Shown in pieces: positions 46,570-55,690 of a stretch of 64,000 bases of DNA (the stretch's first letter is position 1; each line of letters begins with the position of its first letter). Source of the DNA: Taudactylus pleione (Eukaryota > Chordata > Amphibia > Anura > Myobatrachidae); the NCBI GenBank assembly GCA_031769625.1, contig JAUIMM010000636.1:6592501-6656500 (forward strand). The letters are read 5' to 3'. Under the pieces are notes generated by a model. The model saw only the letters and a list, made by a program, of their open reading frames with translations, was not told the DNA's origin and searched no databases. The position numbers and the translations under genes were made by a program.

Positions 46570-46810
46570 TGGACAACATAGCAGAACAGCCAGCCAGCCC
46601 CTATGGACAACAGCCAGCCCCTATGGACTATAGCCAGCCAGCCGCTTTGGACAGGACAACAGCCTGCCAGCCCCTATGGATTAATATGGACAACAGCCCC
46701 TATGGACAACATCCAGCCAGCCCCTATGGACTGGACAACCTCAAAACAGCCAACTAGCCAGCCCCTATGGACTGCAGCGAGCCAGCCCCTATGGACAGGA
46801 CAACCTCAAT
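46570..46810. repeat. CAGCCAGCCCCTATGGACA minisatellite
   Basis: About ten irregular copies of an ~18-30-bp module with the core AGCCAGCCCCTATGGAC. Confidence 0.85.
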
Positions 46811-47001
46811 TATGCACAACAGCGCAGCACAGGACCTTTATAGAATCCAAAACTCACGAAAATCCAACAGCGGGATTTTGACATTTTGCCTCGTTTTGAG
46901 ATCCGAGTCAGATGGGAAAACCTGAGCCAACTTGGATCTGACTTGGATTCCCTAAATACGGGTGGTTTCAGATCTCTGAGATCCGAACCCGCTCATATCT
47001 A

Positions 47002-47330
47002 GTTTTAACAAGGTACATGAGGGAAAATTTCTTCAAAAGAAGAGAAGTACTAGAACACGAGGACATGCACTGAAATTGAAGGGAGGTAGTTTCAAAGGAA
47101 ATTTGAGGAAAAATTACTTCACGGAAAGGGTAGAGGAATAGCCTCCCGTCAGAGGTTGTAGAGGCGAAGACAGCAGAGCTATTTAAACATGCTTGGGATA
47201 GGAACAAGAATATCCTTACAAAGGACTAAGGATCAAACAGGGTTTAGGTTACCAAAAGGTTAAAGGGCAGACTAGATGGGCCAAGTGGTTCTTATCTGTT
47301 GTCAAATTCTATGTTTCTATGAGATAAAGT
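47002..47330 (+). mobile_element. CR1-like LINE 3' end, continuation
   Basis: Continues the LINE cut at 40601: AAGGTACATGAGGGAAAATT, GAAGTACTAGAACACGAGG and GACATGCACTGAAATTGAA match 61720-61800, ending with GGCAGACTAGATGGGCCAAG and CAAATTCTATGTTTCTATG, the octamer-type tail of CR1. Confidence 0.85.
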
Positions 47331-47455
47331 ATAAATTTATCAGCTCCTGTCATTTTTCAAACACAGCATATCAAGTGATAGTTAGGAGCTGATTAGTTGG
47401 TGCTTTATCTCTCTACACTTTATTTCTCTCCAAGGCTTAGTACATCTCTCTCAAT
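47331..47455. mobile_element. Truncated foldback MITE
   Basis: Right arm and loop of the family at 39514-39691: CAGCTCCTGTCATTTTTCAA, AGTTAGGAGCTGATTAG and CCAAGGCTTAGTACATC. Placed directly after the CR1 tail. Confidence 0.7.
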
Positions 47456-47514
47456 TATAGCTCCAAAATGAGGCTTTTACCGCACAAACCAAACGCAAGC
47501 TCTTTGCTGTCCGT

Positions 47515-47740
47515 GCAACCCTAACCCACCCACAGCCTAACCCTAACTGTCCCCTTTGAAAGCCTAATCCTAACTGTCCTCTTTGGCAGGCTAACCCTAA
47601 CCTTCCCCCTAGTGCCTAACCCTAAACCTAACCTTAATCCTAATACCCACTGTCGGGATTCGTTGGTATTTTGACCGCTGGGATGCTGCCGGTATTGTGA
47701 CCGCCAGGATGGTCACTGCCAGGATCCTAATTACATCCCT
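47515..47740 (+). repeat. C-rich telomere-like dispersed element
   Basis: CCTAACCCTAACTGTCCCC modules followed by CACTGTCGGGATTCG and CCGCCAGGATGGTCAC, the same right end as at 38655-38905. Confidence 0.65.
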
Positions 47741-47959
47741 TATAATTGCTGAATTTTGTAATAATGTGATAACTAGTTACTTAGACTTGTGATGTAATAC
47801 ATTTATCCATTTTAAAACCAATTCCCCATAAGTTTTGGGTGCCTCAGTTGTCTTTAGTATAGACATACACCAGAGAAAAACAAATTCCTTAAGTCAGGCA
47901 CATGAAAGCCCAAATGGCACTTTTGGGAGGAGATACTGCAAGTTTGTTTTAATTATTTT

Positions 47960-48032
47960 ATTGCATGGCAGCAATTGGTTAATATTACTGCCTCACAGTA
48001 CAGAGGTCAGGAGTTCAATTGCTGACCAAGGG
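47960..48032 (+). mobile_element. V-SINE-type SINE, 5' piece
   Basis: GGTTAATATTACTGCCTCACAG and CAGGAGTTCAATTGC are a diverged tRNA-like head, comparable to 53260-53310. The SINE resumes at 49021. Confidence 0.65.
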
Positions 48033-49016
48033 CAGGGGTGTATCTAGGGATCCAAGCGCCGCTGGCAATGTAATGGACTGGCGCCCCCCCTATGCAGTGC
48101 CCCCAGTAGTAACCCTCTAGTAGCAATTCCCCTATGCTGCATCGCCCCCATTAGTAGCCCCCCTATACAGTGCCACCAGTAGTGGCCACCCCCCTAAATT
48201 CTCCCCAGTAGTGGCCACCCCCCTAAATTACCCCCAATAGTGGCCACCCCTATACAGTGCCCCCAGTAGTGGCCACTCCTATACAGTGCCCCCAGTAGTG
48301 GCCACCCCTGTACAGTGCCACCAGTAGTGGCCACCCCTATACAGAGCCCCCATTAGCAGGCACCCCCCCCATAAAGTGCCCCTGTAGCGGCCACCCCCTA
48401 TTTCAGTGCCCCCAGTAGCGGCCACCCCTATAGAGTGCCCCCAGTAGTGGCCACCCCCTAAATTGCCCCCAGAAGTGGCCTCCCCTATAGAGTGCCCCCA
48501 GTAGTGGCCACCCCTATACAGAACCCCCTGTAGTGGGCACCCCCCCATAAATTGCCCCCAGTAGCGGCCACCCCCTATTTCAGTGCCCCCCTACACACAC
48601 ACAAAGAAAGAAAAAAAAAACTTACCTGATCCTCGCTCCTGACGTGACCGCCGCTGTCCGCTTTAGTCCCGCCCGCTCTTCTCCTGCATGGGAGAGACAT
48701 CATACGTCATGACGTCTCTCCCATCACATGCTGCAGAGGTAGCCGGAAGACGGAACTCATTAGTGAACTCCAGCCGGCTCCCTCCGCGGACGACGCAGCA
48801 GCTGAGAGTCTGTCTGACTCTCATTAGCTGGCTGCTATTACAAACACATGGCCGCCGCTGGCGGCTGTGTGTTTGTAAACTGTGTAGGGCAGACCACTAT
48901 CACTGTGGTCTGCCCTACACTTGTGGGGCCGGGGGACTTGTCCACCCCTTGACTACTGGTGGCACTGCCAGGTGGCGCCCCCCTTTGGTCGGCACCCCTG
49001 GCGAGTGCCATCCTGG
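48033..49016. mobile_element. Minisatellite-bearing element splitting a SINE
   Basis: Starts CAGGGGTGTATCTAGGGATC, a hAT-like end, and has CACCCCTG near its right edge; no target duplication could be shown, so the right limit is uncertain. It contains a CCCCCAGTAGTGGCCACCCC minisatellite (48075-48595) and adjacent hairpins, including GTGTAGGGCAGACCACTATC with its complement around 48880-48920. The hairpins and minisatellite recur inverted at 54545-55690. Confidence 0.6.
48075..48595. repeat. Minisatellite of CCCCCAGTAGTGGCCACCCC type
   Basis: Irregular ~30-bp modules, about fifteen, reading AGTGCCCCCAGTAGTGGCC and CCCCTATACAG. Confidence 0.9.
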
Positions 49017-49020
49017 CCAA

Positions 49021-49135
49021 TGAGTAGATCTATGAGGAGTTTGTATGATCTCCAAATGTTTGTATATGTTTCCTCCAGTTTCATCCCATGCTTCAAAAAA
49101 ACATACCGGTAGATTAACTGGATTCTGACAAAATA
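49021..49135 (+). mobile_element. V-SINE-type SINE, 3' piece
   Basis: GAGGAGTTTGTATGATCTCC, TTTCCTCCAGTTTCATCCCA and AACATACCGGTAGATTAACTGG match the conserved core of the SINE at 53330-53420. The 3' tail is missing. Confidence 0.65.
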
Positions 49136-49139
49136 AAAA

Positions 49140-49736
49140 ATAAATAAAATTTGGGTGGTGCTGAAAATTGTTAGGCAGTTATGAGAGAATTATATCACAA
49201 ACAGAGCTTTTTTATACATATAGGACTTGTTGCATAGTTATATACTATGGGAGAGATTCATCAAAAAAATCACAAATGGCGGTGTTACCCATAGCAACCA
49301 ATCACATCCTAGCTATCATTTTATAGAATGTATCAGTCACCTCAAAATGGCCCCATAATTGTAGTTACAGATTTAATTTCTTAAAGTTGTTCATCAATTT
49401 GCGATCACCATGTCATGTGTGAGGGAATCGCACAGCTAATCCACCCTTACAGTAATCTGTTCCTATGCCCATGGTGAAACTATTTTTCTTCACTCACAAC
49501 TTGATACCACTTGCCCTCTATATGGGCCTTGGCATAAAATGTTACTTAGTAACATACTTTGTATTGGCCTTGAATATATTTATACATTTTAATTAGGTTC
49601 CCTATAAAGCACATTTTGTCCAAAGTAAATAATGTATATTTTTATTTTATTATATTATGATTTTTCTTACCACTCTTAATATTGTTATCCTTTCGGTCCC
49701 TTTATTATTTATTATGAGCTTGCTTGTCTCTGAAAT
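49140..49736. other. Mostly unidentified region
   Basis: 49250-49345 resembles one arm of the foldback MITEs (CCATAGCAACCAATCACATC, TAGCTATCATTTTATAGAA). Nothing else identifiable. Confidence 0.45.
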
Positions 49737-49739
49737 TCT

Positions 49740-50237
49740 GGGCCTGATTCAGAGCCGGACGCTCTTTCAGAGCGCTCGCTCTGAATCAGTGCCCTCCTTC
49801 TCTTTTTTAGAGCGGCCAAAAAGATGGTCGCGATGGTCAAGACCATCGCGACCATCGGGCTTGTGACGAGACCCTTGTGGTAGGGTTTCGTCTGCCGCAA
49901 GCCCAGGAGTGCTTTTGGCTCTATCAGAGCCGAAAGCACTCCCACTGACATCACTTGTGATGTCAGTGGGGCCGGCCCCAGACGGTAGGCGTTCCCATGG
50001 GAACGCCTCCGTCTGGCCAGCCTCTCCCCCGGCACGCCCACCAAAGGGGGCGTGCTGTCACTCACCATCGACAGCATGCCCCTTTTGGTGCGAGACCTAT
50101 AGTGACGGCTTGCCCGTCACTATGCGGGTCTCGTGCATGCGCACGATGGAGCCGGCTCCCTCATGCGAATGCGCACTTGGCCAACATCGACCCGCTTGCG
50201 AGCGCTCAGCGCTCACGAGCGGGTCTGAATCAGGCCC
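49740..50237. mobile_element. Hairpin-chain MITE, complete, 498 bp
   Basis: Ends GGGCCTGATTCAGA and TCTGAATCAGGCCC, with TCT on both sides (49737-49739, 50238-50240). Nearly every base lies in a hairpin: GATGGTCGCGATGGTC paired perfectly at 49823-49856; CACTGACATCACTT palindrome at 49943-49968; CCAGACGG..GGCGTTCCC stem at 49979-50017; CACCAAAGGGGGCGTGCTGTC stem at 50038-50089; GCGAGACC..AGTGACGG stem at 50091-50137; CCCGCTTGCGAGCGCT stem at 50187-50225. No coding sequence. End sequence and 3-bp duplication indicate Harbinger-type mobilisation. Confidence 0.88.
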
Positions 50238-50240
50238 TCT

Positions 50241-50722
50241 GTTCCTTTTTAAGATTAGTACCATATCTGCTTTCTGCCAATTGCATTACATAGTTTGGAA
50301 AAGTGATCTTTTATGCTGAAGGATAACAAAATAGTGATGAAGAGTGAATGTTGAATTAACCATGAATGCTAGAAAAATCAGCAAATAATATTCACTGTAA
50401 CTTTAATGAACAGTTGTCGATATTACAAATGAATGGACAAGATAGTTGTAACTCTATTGAGCAGAGCAAGGTCCACAATGGCCACTGTAATGTTTTATCA
50501 AACCCATGACTGTAATGTGCTGTTTTGAGATTAAGCAACTTTTTTTCTGGGATGATAAAAAGTAGTTATGACTGGAAACTCCCTGCAATTTTAATGCTAC
50601 AGTATTTCCAATGAGCTAGAACACGTACAGGAAATGGCAAAACACCCCTATGTTACATTTTAAATAATGTAAAATAAAAAAGACACAGTTATTCAGTTTT
50701 AAAATACAGATATAGAGGTATA
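50241..50722. other. Region with no identified feature
   Basis: About 480 A/T-rich bases without a gene or assignable repeat. Confidence 0.4.
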
Positions 50723-51167
50723 GGGGTCTATTTACTAAGCAGTGTTAGGAGACAGAGGGCCTGATTCAGACCCAGTCGCAAGCGCAGTGCGCTCGCAATC
50801 AGGTCGATGGTGGGCCAGTGCGCATGCGCACGACAGAGTTGGCTACCACAAGGGTCTTGTCGCAAGCCCGATGGTCGCGATGGTCTTGACCATCGCGACC
50901 ATCATCATGGCCGTTCGCTATAGCTGTGGGTGGTCACCCACAGCTATGCGAGCGGCCAGGAGGCCGTTCTTAAAAAAAAAAGACCGGTCCTGATTCAGAG
51001 CGAGCGGCTCTGAATCAGGCCCAGAGTGAAAAGTGATAAGGTGCCAGCCAATCAGCTCCCAACTGTCATTTTTCAAACACAGCCGTGACATGACAGTTAG
51101 GAACTGATTGGCTGGCACCTTATCACTTTTCACTCTGTCTCCTAACACTGCTTAGTAAATAGACCCC
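50723..51167. mobile_element. Foldback MITE carrying a nested MITE
   Basis: GGGGTCTATTTACTAAGCAG and onward pairs almost perfectly with the 3' arm ending CTTAGTAAATAGACCCC. The left arm is interrupted after GGAGACAGA by 50757-51022 and resumes GAGTGAAAAGTGATAAGG. Without the insert the arms are ~90 bp with a short loop near 51075-51090. Confidence 0.9.
50757..51022. mobile_element. Hairpin-chain MITE relative, 266 bp, nested
   Basis: Ends GGGCCTGATTCAGA and TCTGAATCAGGCCC flanked by AGA on both sides (50754-50756, 51023-51025). It contains the GATGGTCGCGATGGTC stem, the CTGTGGGTGGTCACCCACAG stem and the GGCCAGGAGGCC stem, but in the reverse order and orientation compared with 6290-6595. Confidence 0.9.
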
Positions 51168-51350
51168 ATAATTACTTACTGTAAGTGAGGGTTTTTAGAA
51201 GTGAAGTTGTTGATCATAGCAACTAATCATATTCTAGCTATTATCTTCTAGAAGGTGCAAGATACATAATAAGTAAAATCTGAATGGTTGCTATGGGCAA
51301 CAAATCCACTTCTAAAAACCTGCACTTTAGTAAATATACCCCATAGAATC
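51168..51350. mobile_element. Foldback MITE
   Basis: GGTTTTTAGAAGTGAAGTTG pairs with CAACAAATCCACTTCTAAAA near the other end; the centre has AGCTATTATCTTCTAGAAGG. Same family as 61083-61250. Confidence 0.75.
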
Positions 51351-52310
51351 TATTATCTACAGGTTATCTGTAGAAGGGCCTGAAGTAGAATAAATCTAAA
51401 GTCTGTTTGCAGAGTTTATCTTTTGTGTTCTATGCTCCAGAACCATACCTACCAACACTCTACAATGCTGAAGAGGGATAACTCGCGTGTCCGAATAGGG
51501 GGCTTTGTCTACCATTGAGGGTGCGTAGCTTAGCATGGAGGGGGCATGGTCTCACCATACACTCCTGTTTCGTCATTCTGGGGGCATGCTCAGCACTCTC
51601 AGAGATGCTGCGCTGCCCCCAGAGACTCTGCCAGCTACAATATGTAACCTTTAGACACAAATTTTAAATATGGTAGTGTAAATATAATAGTATAAGGTTT
51701 CTAAATTATCACAATTGCTTATTGATTTTAATTGCCAATAAGCAATTTAATTAATGCCCCCAGAGACTCTGCCTGCACAGAATAGATGACGTGGTCATGC
51801 GCATGGTATCTACTGACCTGCTGCTCTGCTATGCTTACAGCAGTAGACGCATAACTAAGTTGTAAGCATGTATTCTCACCTAGGCAAAGTTCAGTAAGGG
51901 TATGGTCGTGGAACTGCATGCTACACAGAGTTGAGAGTAAGCATGCATAAGCAGCATGTGTACCCAAGTATGGCCGATATAGAGTCAAATGTTTTCAGTC
52001 ACATCTCCATTGGTGAGATACAGTAAGTGGTATAACAAGGAGTTCTCACATAATAGAGTAGCACCTATTGTAGTAAAGGCTGGTATGGTACAAGTGTGAT
52101 GATCAGCAAACATAGCAAATTAAACATATGGGTAGGGGTCTGGCGTGCTGCAAGGTGCTCACAGCTCTAAATATGGGCAAATATATGTAGCACTAAGGTG
52201 TTTTATCTGTAATTTGTTCCATTGTTCCTAAATATCCTAAATTACATCTTCCCCAAACAGCCCCTGATATAAGCTTCCTCACAATACCTGTAAGAGGTAG
52301 CATTCACTAG
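51351..52310. other. Region with no identified feature
   Basis: No gene or repeat assigned. A ~37-bp piece at 51633-51669 recurs at 62408-62443 (TATGTAACCTTTAGACACAA core), so at least part is an unnamed dispersed repeat. Confidence 0.45.
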
Positions 52311-53034
52311 CTATGTGTCAGTATGCAGCCTGGGATCGGCCGCTACTCACCTCTGCGCCGGCGTCCTTGGGCTTAGGTGTCCAGTCGCTGGGAGTGGAGG
52401 TGAGTAGTGTCTGAGTATTCTCCCCGGGGTCTGTTAAGGCTTTCGTGTGTGCGTCCTGGTTTCCGGGGAGGGCCGGGCATGGGCGCAGCCATGGTTGTCT
52501 ATATCTTCTGACTAGTCTCTCCCAATGGTAGTCCTGTGGTCACGCAGCTGATCCAATGACCAGCTACCCAGAGGTATTTAAGTCTGACTCCAGGAACAGG
52601 AAACTGCTGTTCAACTTCGCTGTTCCAGTGACTGTGACTCTCACCGGTGTTGCTCTGCGTTGTTCCCTGCAGAGTGTTGCTTCAGCCTATTCACAGTTTT
52701 CCAGGGTTACCTGTATTATCTGCCATGCTATTTCTTAGTCTGAGACTTTAGTTCTCTCTCAGAACTCCAGTATTTTATGTTGTTTTTCCTGTGTGTCTAG
52801 TAGTGTGCTGCTAGCTGTACTGCAGCTTCCCTGTGTTACTGAGGTGTCAGGTTTCCTACTAATTGCTAGTTAGCTCTCAGCTGGATCTATAGCATTCCCC
52901 AGTACATGCCTGTGTCCACTTCTCTCTGTGTCTCTCTGTGCAAATCAGCACCTGAATCTGTTGCAGTTCCCAGTACATTTTCCTGTGTTCTCAAGCAAGC
53001 CTTATGACTAGGATCTCTACATTCTCAAGTTCAT

Positions 53035-53240
53035 CACCAGTGTTCAAGTATTCCAATCACCAGTGTTCAAGTATTCTATTCATCACCATTGTTCAAGTAT
53101 TCCGTTCATCACCAGTGTTCAAGTATTCCGATCATCACCAGTGTTCAAGTATTTAATTCATATCCAGTCTTCAAGTATTCTGTGCATCTCCAGTGTTCAA
53201 GTATTTAGTTCATTTCCAATATTTAAGTATCCAGCTCATC
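53035..53240 (+). repeat. ~24-bp minisatellite in the solo LTR
   Basis: Eight copies of TTCATCACCAGTGTTCAAG with TATTC, the later ones more diverged. Confidence 0.9.
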
Positions 53241-53241
53241 T

Positions 53242-53595
53242 GGGCAGCACAGACGGTGTAATAGTTAGCATTACTGCCTCACAGCACTGAGGTCGTAGGT
53301 TCGATTCCCACCACAGCCCTCCCTGTGCGGAGTTTGTATATTCTCCCTGTGCTTGCGTGGGTTTCCTCCGGGTACTCCGGTTTCCTCCCACACTCCAAAA
53401 ATATACTGGTAGGTTAATTGGCTCCCAACACAAAAGAAAAAAAAATTAACCTAGTGTGTATGTGTGTGTGGATGTGGTAGGGAATATAGACTGTAAGCTC
53501 CACTGGGGCAGGGACTGATATGAATGGACAAATATTCTCTGTAAAGTGCTGCGGAATATGTGTGCACTATATAAATAACTGGTAATAATAATAAT
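53242..53595 (+). mobile_element. V-SINE-type tRNA-derived SINE, full length
   Basis: Head with tRNA-like promoter: GTTAGCATTACTGCCTCACAG and box B GGTTCGATTCC at 53298-53308. Conserved core: GTGGGTTTCCTCCGGGTACT and GGTTTCCTCCCACACTCCAA. Tail: CTGTAAAGTGCTGCGGAATA, TATATAAATAA and an AAT microsatellite. The tail closely resembles the 3' end of the LINE at 54229-59860, so that LINE type probably supplied the reverse transcriptase. It lies in the solo LTR. Confidence 0.9.
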
Positions 53596-53885
53596 CTTCA
53601 GTATTCCAGTATTAGTTTTTATACTATTCATTTAATCTAGTTCCGGTCTTTCTACCATCCCCAGGTACCTGTCCAGGGGGCCACGACCTGCCCACTTGGT
53701 GCAGCAAAACCCAAATCCTGACTGGAGGGGTCACTGGTGAAGACCAGTGGGTTAGACTCCGCGCCTCTGGGCAGGTCTAGCCAAACCTGGGTTTGGCCAC
53801 AATAGGGAGACCTAGTTGTCACTCACCTTTATGTTCCCTGGTCACCCTACCCCCTGGCTTCTTCTCTACGGTTCGCGACACTATG

Positions 53886-54228
53886 GTTGTTTTATAACAT
53901 TATATTACTAAGCAAGAATTGTTTACCAATTCTTTTTCTTTTATAAGTTATAGACAACAAGTTTCTAGATAACAGATCTACTGCATTGAATTTAGTGAAT
54001 GCTAAATGAAAGTCACTGTTTTGATCTTGTCTACATCCTGAAATATCTGACTTTTTAGCATGGCTATCAGCATGTGTCTGACTCTGGATGTGATTATTCT
54101 GTGACATAGGCAACCTTCTTCCACATAGTTGTTTGCACTGTGTACCCACCTTTACAACAATGAATGTACAGATACATCTGCAGATCGATTAATCTGCAAA
54201 TATATATGTAGATAATGACATGACCATT
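53886..54228. other. Region with no identified feature
   Basis: A/T-rich sequence between the solo LTR and the LINE tail, nothing assigned. Confidence 0.4.
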
Positions 54229-54549
54229 TATTATTATCCTTTATACGGTGCCACAAGGGTTCCGCAGTGCCTCACAAAGTACATAAACAAATGAGCAAAC
54301 ACAAAAACAGCGACTTACAGTACAAAACAATGCAGGACAAGGACATAGTCTATATACATTGCTGCAATAGCAGTTATAACTAGAGATGGGCAGTCCGGAT
54401 ACTGTGGAATCCGAACCACTCCAAACATTGGAGATCTGAGTCCACCCAAACCCTGTTCAGGTGTTCCCCACCTGACTCGGATCCCCATCCGAGGCCGAAT
54501 GGTGGCCTCCTGATGTCAGAATCTCACTAGAGAATCTGCCATCAGGGCC

Positions 54550-54745
54550 CCACTAGTGTAGGGCAGACCACAGTGATAGTGGTCTGCCCTACACAGAAAC
54601 AAACACACAGCCGCCAGCGGCAGCTGTGTGTTTGTTATAGCAGCCAATGAGAGTCACACAGACTCTCATTGGCTGCTGCATGGAGGGAGCCAGCTGGAGC
54701 TCACTCATGAGCTCTGTCTTCCGGCTCCCTCCCTCCAGGTATTTT
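54550..54745. repeat. Three consecutive hairpins
   Basis: GTGTAGGGCAGACCAC pairs with GTGGTCTGCCCTACAC; AACACACAGCCGCC pairs with a GGCAGCTGTGTGTT arm; AGCAGCCAATGAGAGTC pairs with GACTCTCATTGGCTGCT. The same three occur, inverted and diverged, at ~48745-48920. Confidence 0.85.
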
Positions 54746-54769
54746 TTTTCTTTGTGAGTGTGTGTGTAA

Positions 54770-55690
54770 GGGGGCACTACTGGGGGCATACTACTGGGGG
54801 CACAACTGCTAATGGTGGCATGCTAATGGGGGAACACAACTGGGGGCACTGCTATATGGGGTCATTACTAATGGGGGCACTACTACAGGGGGCACTGCCA
54901 ATGGGGGCATACCACTGGGGGTACTACTAATGGGGGCACTGCTACTGGGGGGCATAATACTGGGGGACATACTACTAATGGGGGCATACGACTGGGAGCA
55001 CTGCTAATGGTGGCATACTACTGGGGTCACTGCTAATTGGGGCATACCACTGGGGGGGCATACTAATGGGGGCACTGCTACTTGGGGGCATGCTAATTGG
55101 GGCACACTACTGGGGGCACTGCTACTGGGGGCACTTCTACTGGGGGCACTACTACTGGGGGCACTGATAATGGGGGCACTGATAATGGGGGCACTGATAA
55201 TGGGGGGCATACTACTGGGGGGCATACTACTAATGGGGCATACTACAGGGGGCACTGCTAATGGGGACATACTATTGGGGGCACTGCTAATGGGGGCATA
55301 CTAGAGGCACTACTAATTGGGGCATACTACTAATGGGGCACTGCTACTGGGGGGCACTACTACTGGGGCACTAGTACTGGGGGCATACTACTGGGGGCAC
55401 TTCATAGGGGGCCCTACTACAAAGGAGACTGCATAGGGGCACCACTACTGGGGGCATTGTGTAAGGCACATCACTGCTGGGGGCACTGTGTAAGGGACAC
55501 TATTGCTGTGGGCATTGTATAAGTGGCACTACTACTGTGGGCATTGTATAAGGGGCATTACTACTGTGGGCTTTGTTTATAAGGGTCACTAGTGTGGGCA
55601 TTGTGAAAAAGGGTCACTACTTTGGGCATTGCATAAAAGGGGCACTACTGTGGGCATTGTGTAAAAGGGGCACTACTGTGTGTCATAACA
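54770..55690. repeat. GGGGGCAC-type minisatellite
   Basis: Roughly forty irregular 15-30-bp modules of TACTGGGGGCACTGCTAATG type, becoming TGTGGGCATTGTATAAGGGG at the right. Confidence 0.9.

Larger units (their letters stand above)
40602..47001. mobile_element. 6.4-kb hAT-like insertion splitting the CR1 LINE
   Basis: Starts TAGAGATGTGCGC and ends GCTCATATCTA, short imperfect inverted ends. Flanks are GTTTCAAC (40594-40601) and GTTTTAAC (47002-47009), an 8-bp duplication with one mismatch, as expected for hAT. The uninterrupted LINE at ~61676-61760 reads straight through this site, which confirms the insertion. No hAT transposase is visible. The interior carries a Ty3/Gypsy fragment (41965-45378), C-rich and minisatellite DNA. 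It may be several nested events rather than one. Confidence 0.75.
52316..53880 (+). mobile_element. Solo LTR with minisatellite and SINE insertion
   Basis: Starts TGTCAGTATGCAGCC and ends TTCGCGACA, with the perfect 5-bp duplication CTATG at 52311-52315 and 53881-53885. A TATTTAAG promoter word lies at 52575-52582. The 3' half contains eight ~24-bp CACCAGTGTTCAAGTATTC repeats and a SINE (53242-53595). No internal region is present, so it is a solo LTR. Strand is assumed from the promoter. Confidence 0.85.

Noticed and set aside
40602..47001. A hAT transposase gene inside the large insertion
   Set aside because: No BED-finger or hAT dimerisation motif was found in any frame; the visible coding remains are Ty3/Gypsy.
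53035..53240. CRISPR-like spaced repeats (also 30048-30485, 48075-48595, 54770-55690)
   Set aside because: Repeats are head-to-tail and degenerate with no unique spacers and no cas genes; they are minisatellites in a eukaryotic genome.
53242..53320. tRNA gene
   Set aside because: Box B is present, but the sequence continues into a V-SINE core and tail and cannot form a full tRNA; it is a SINE head.
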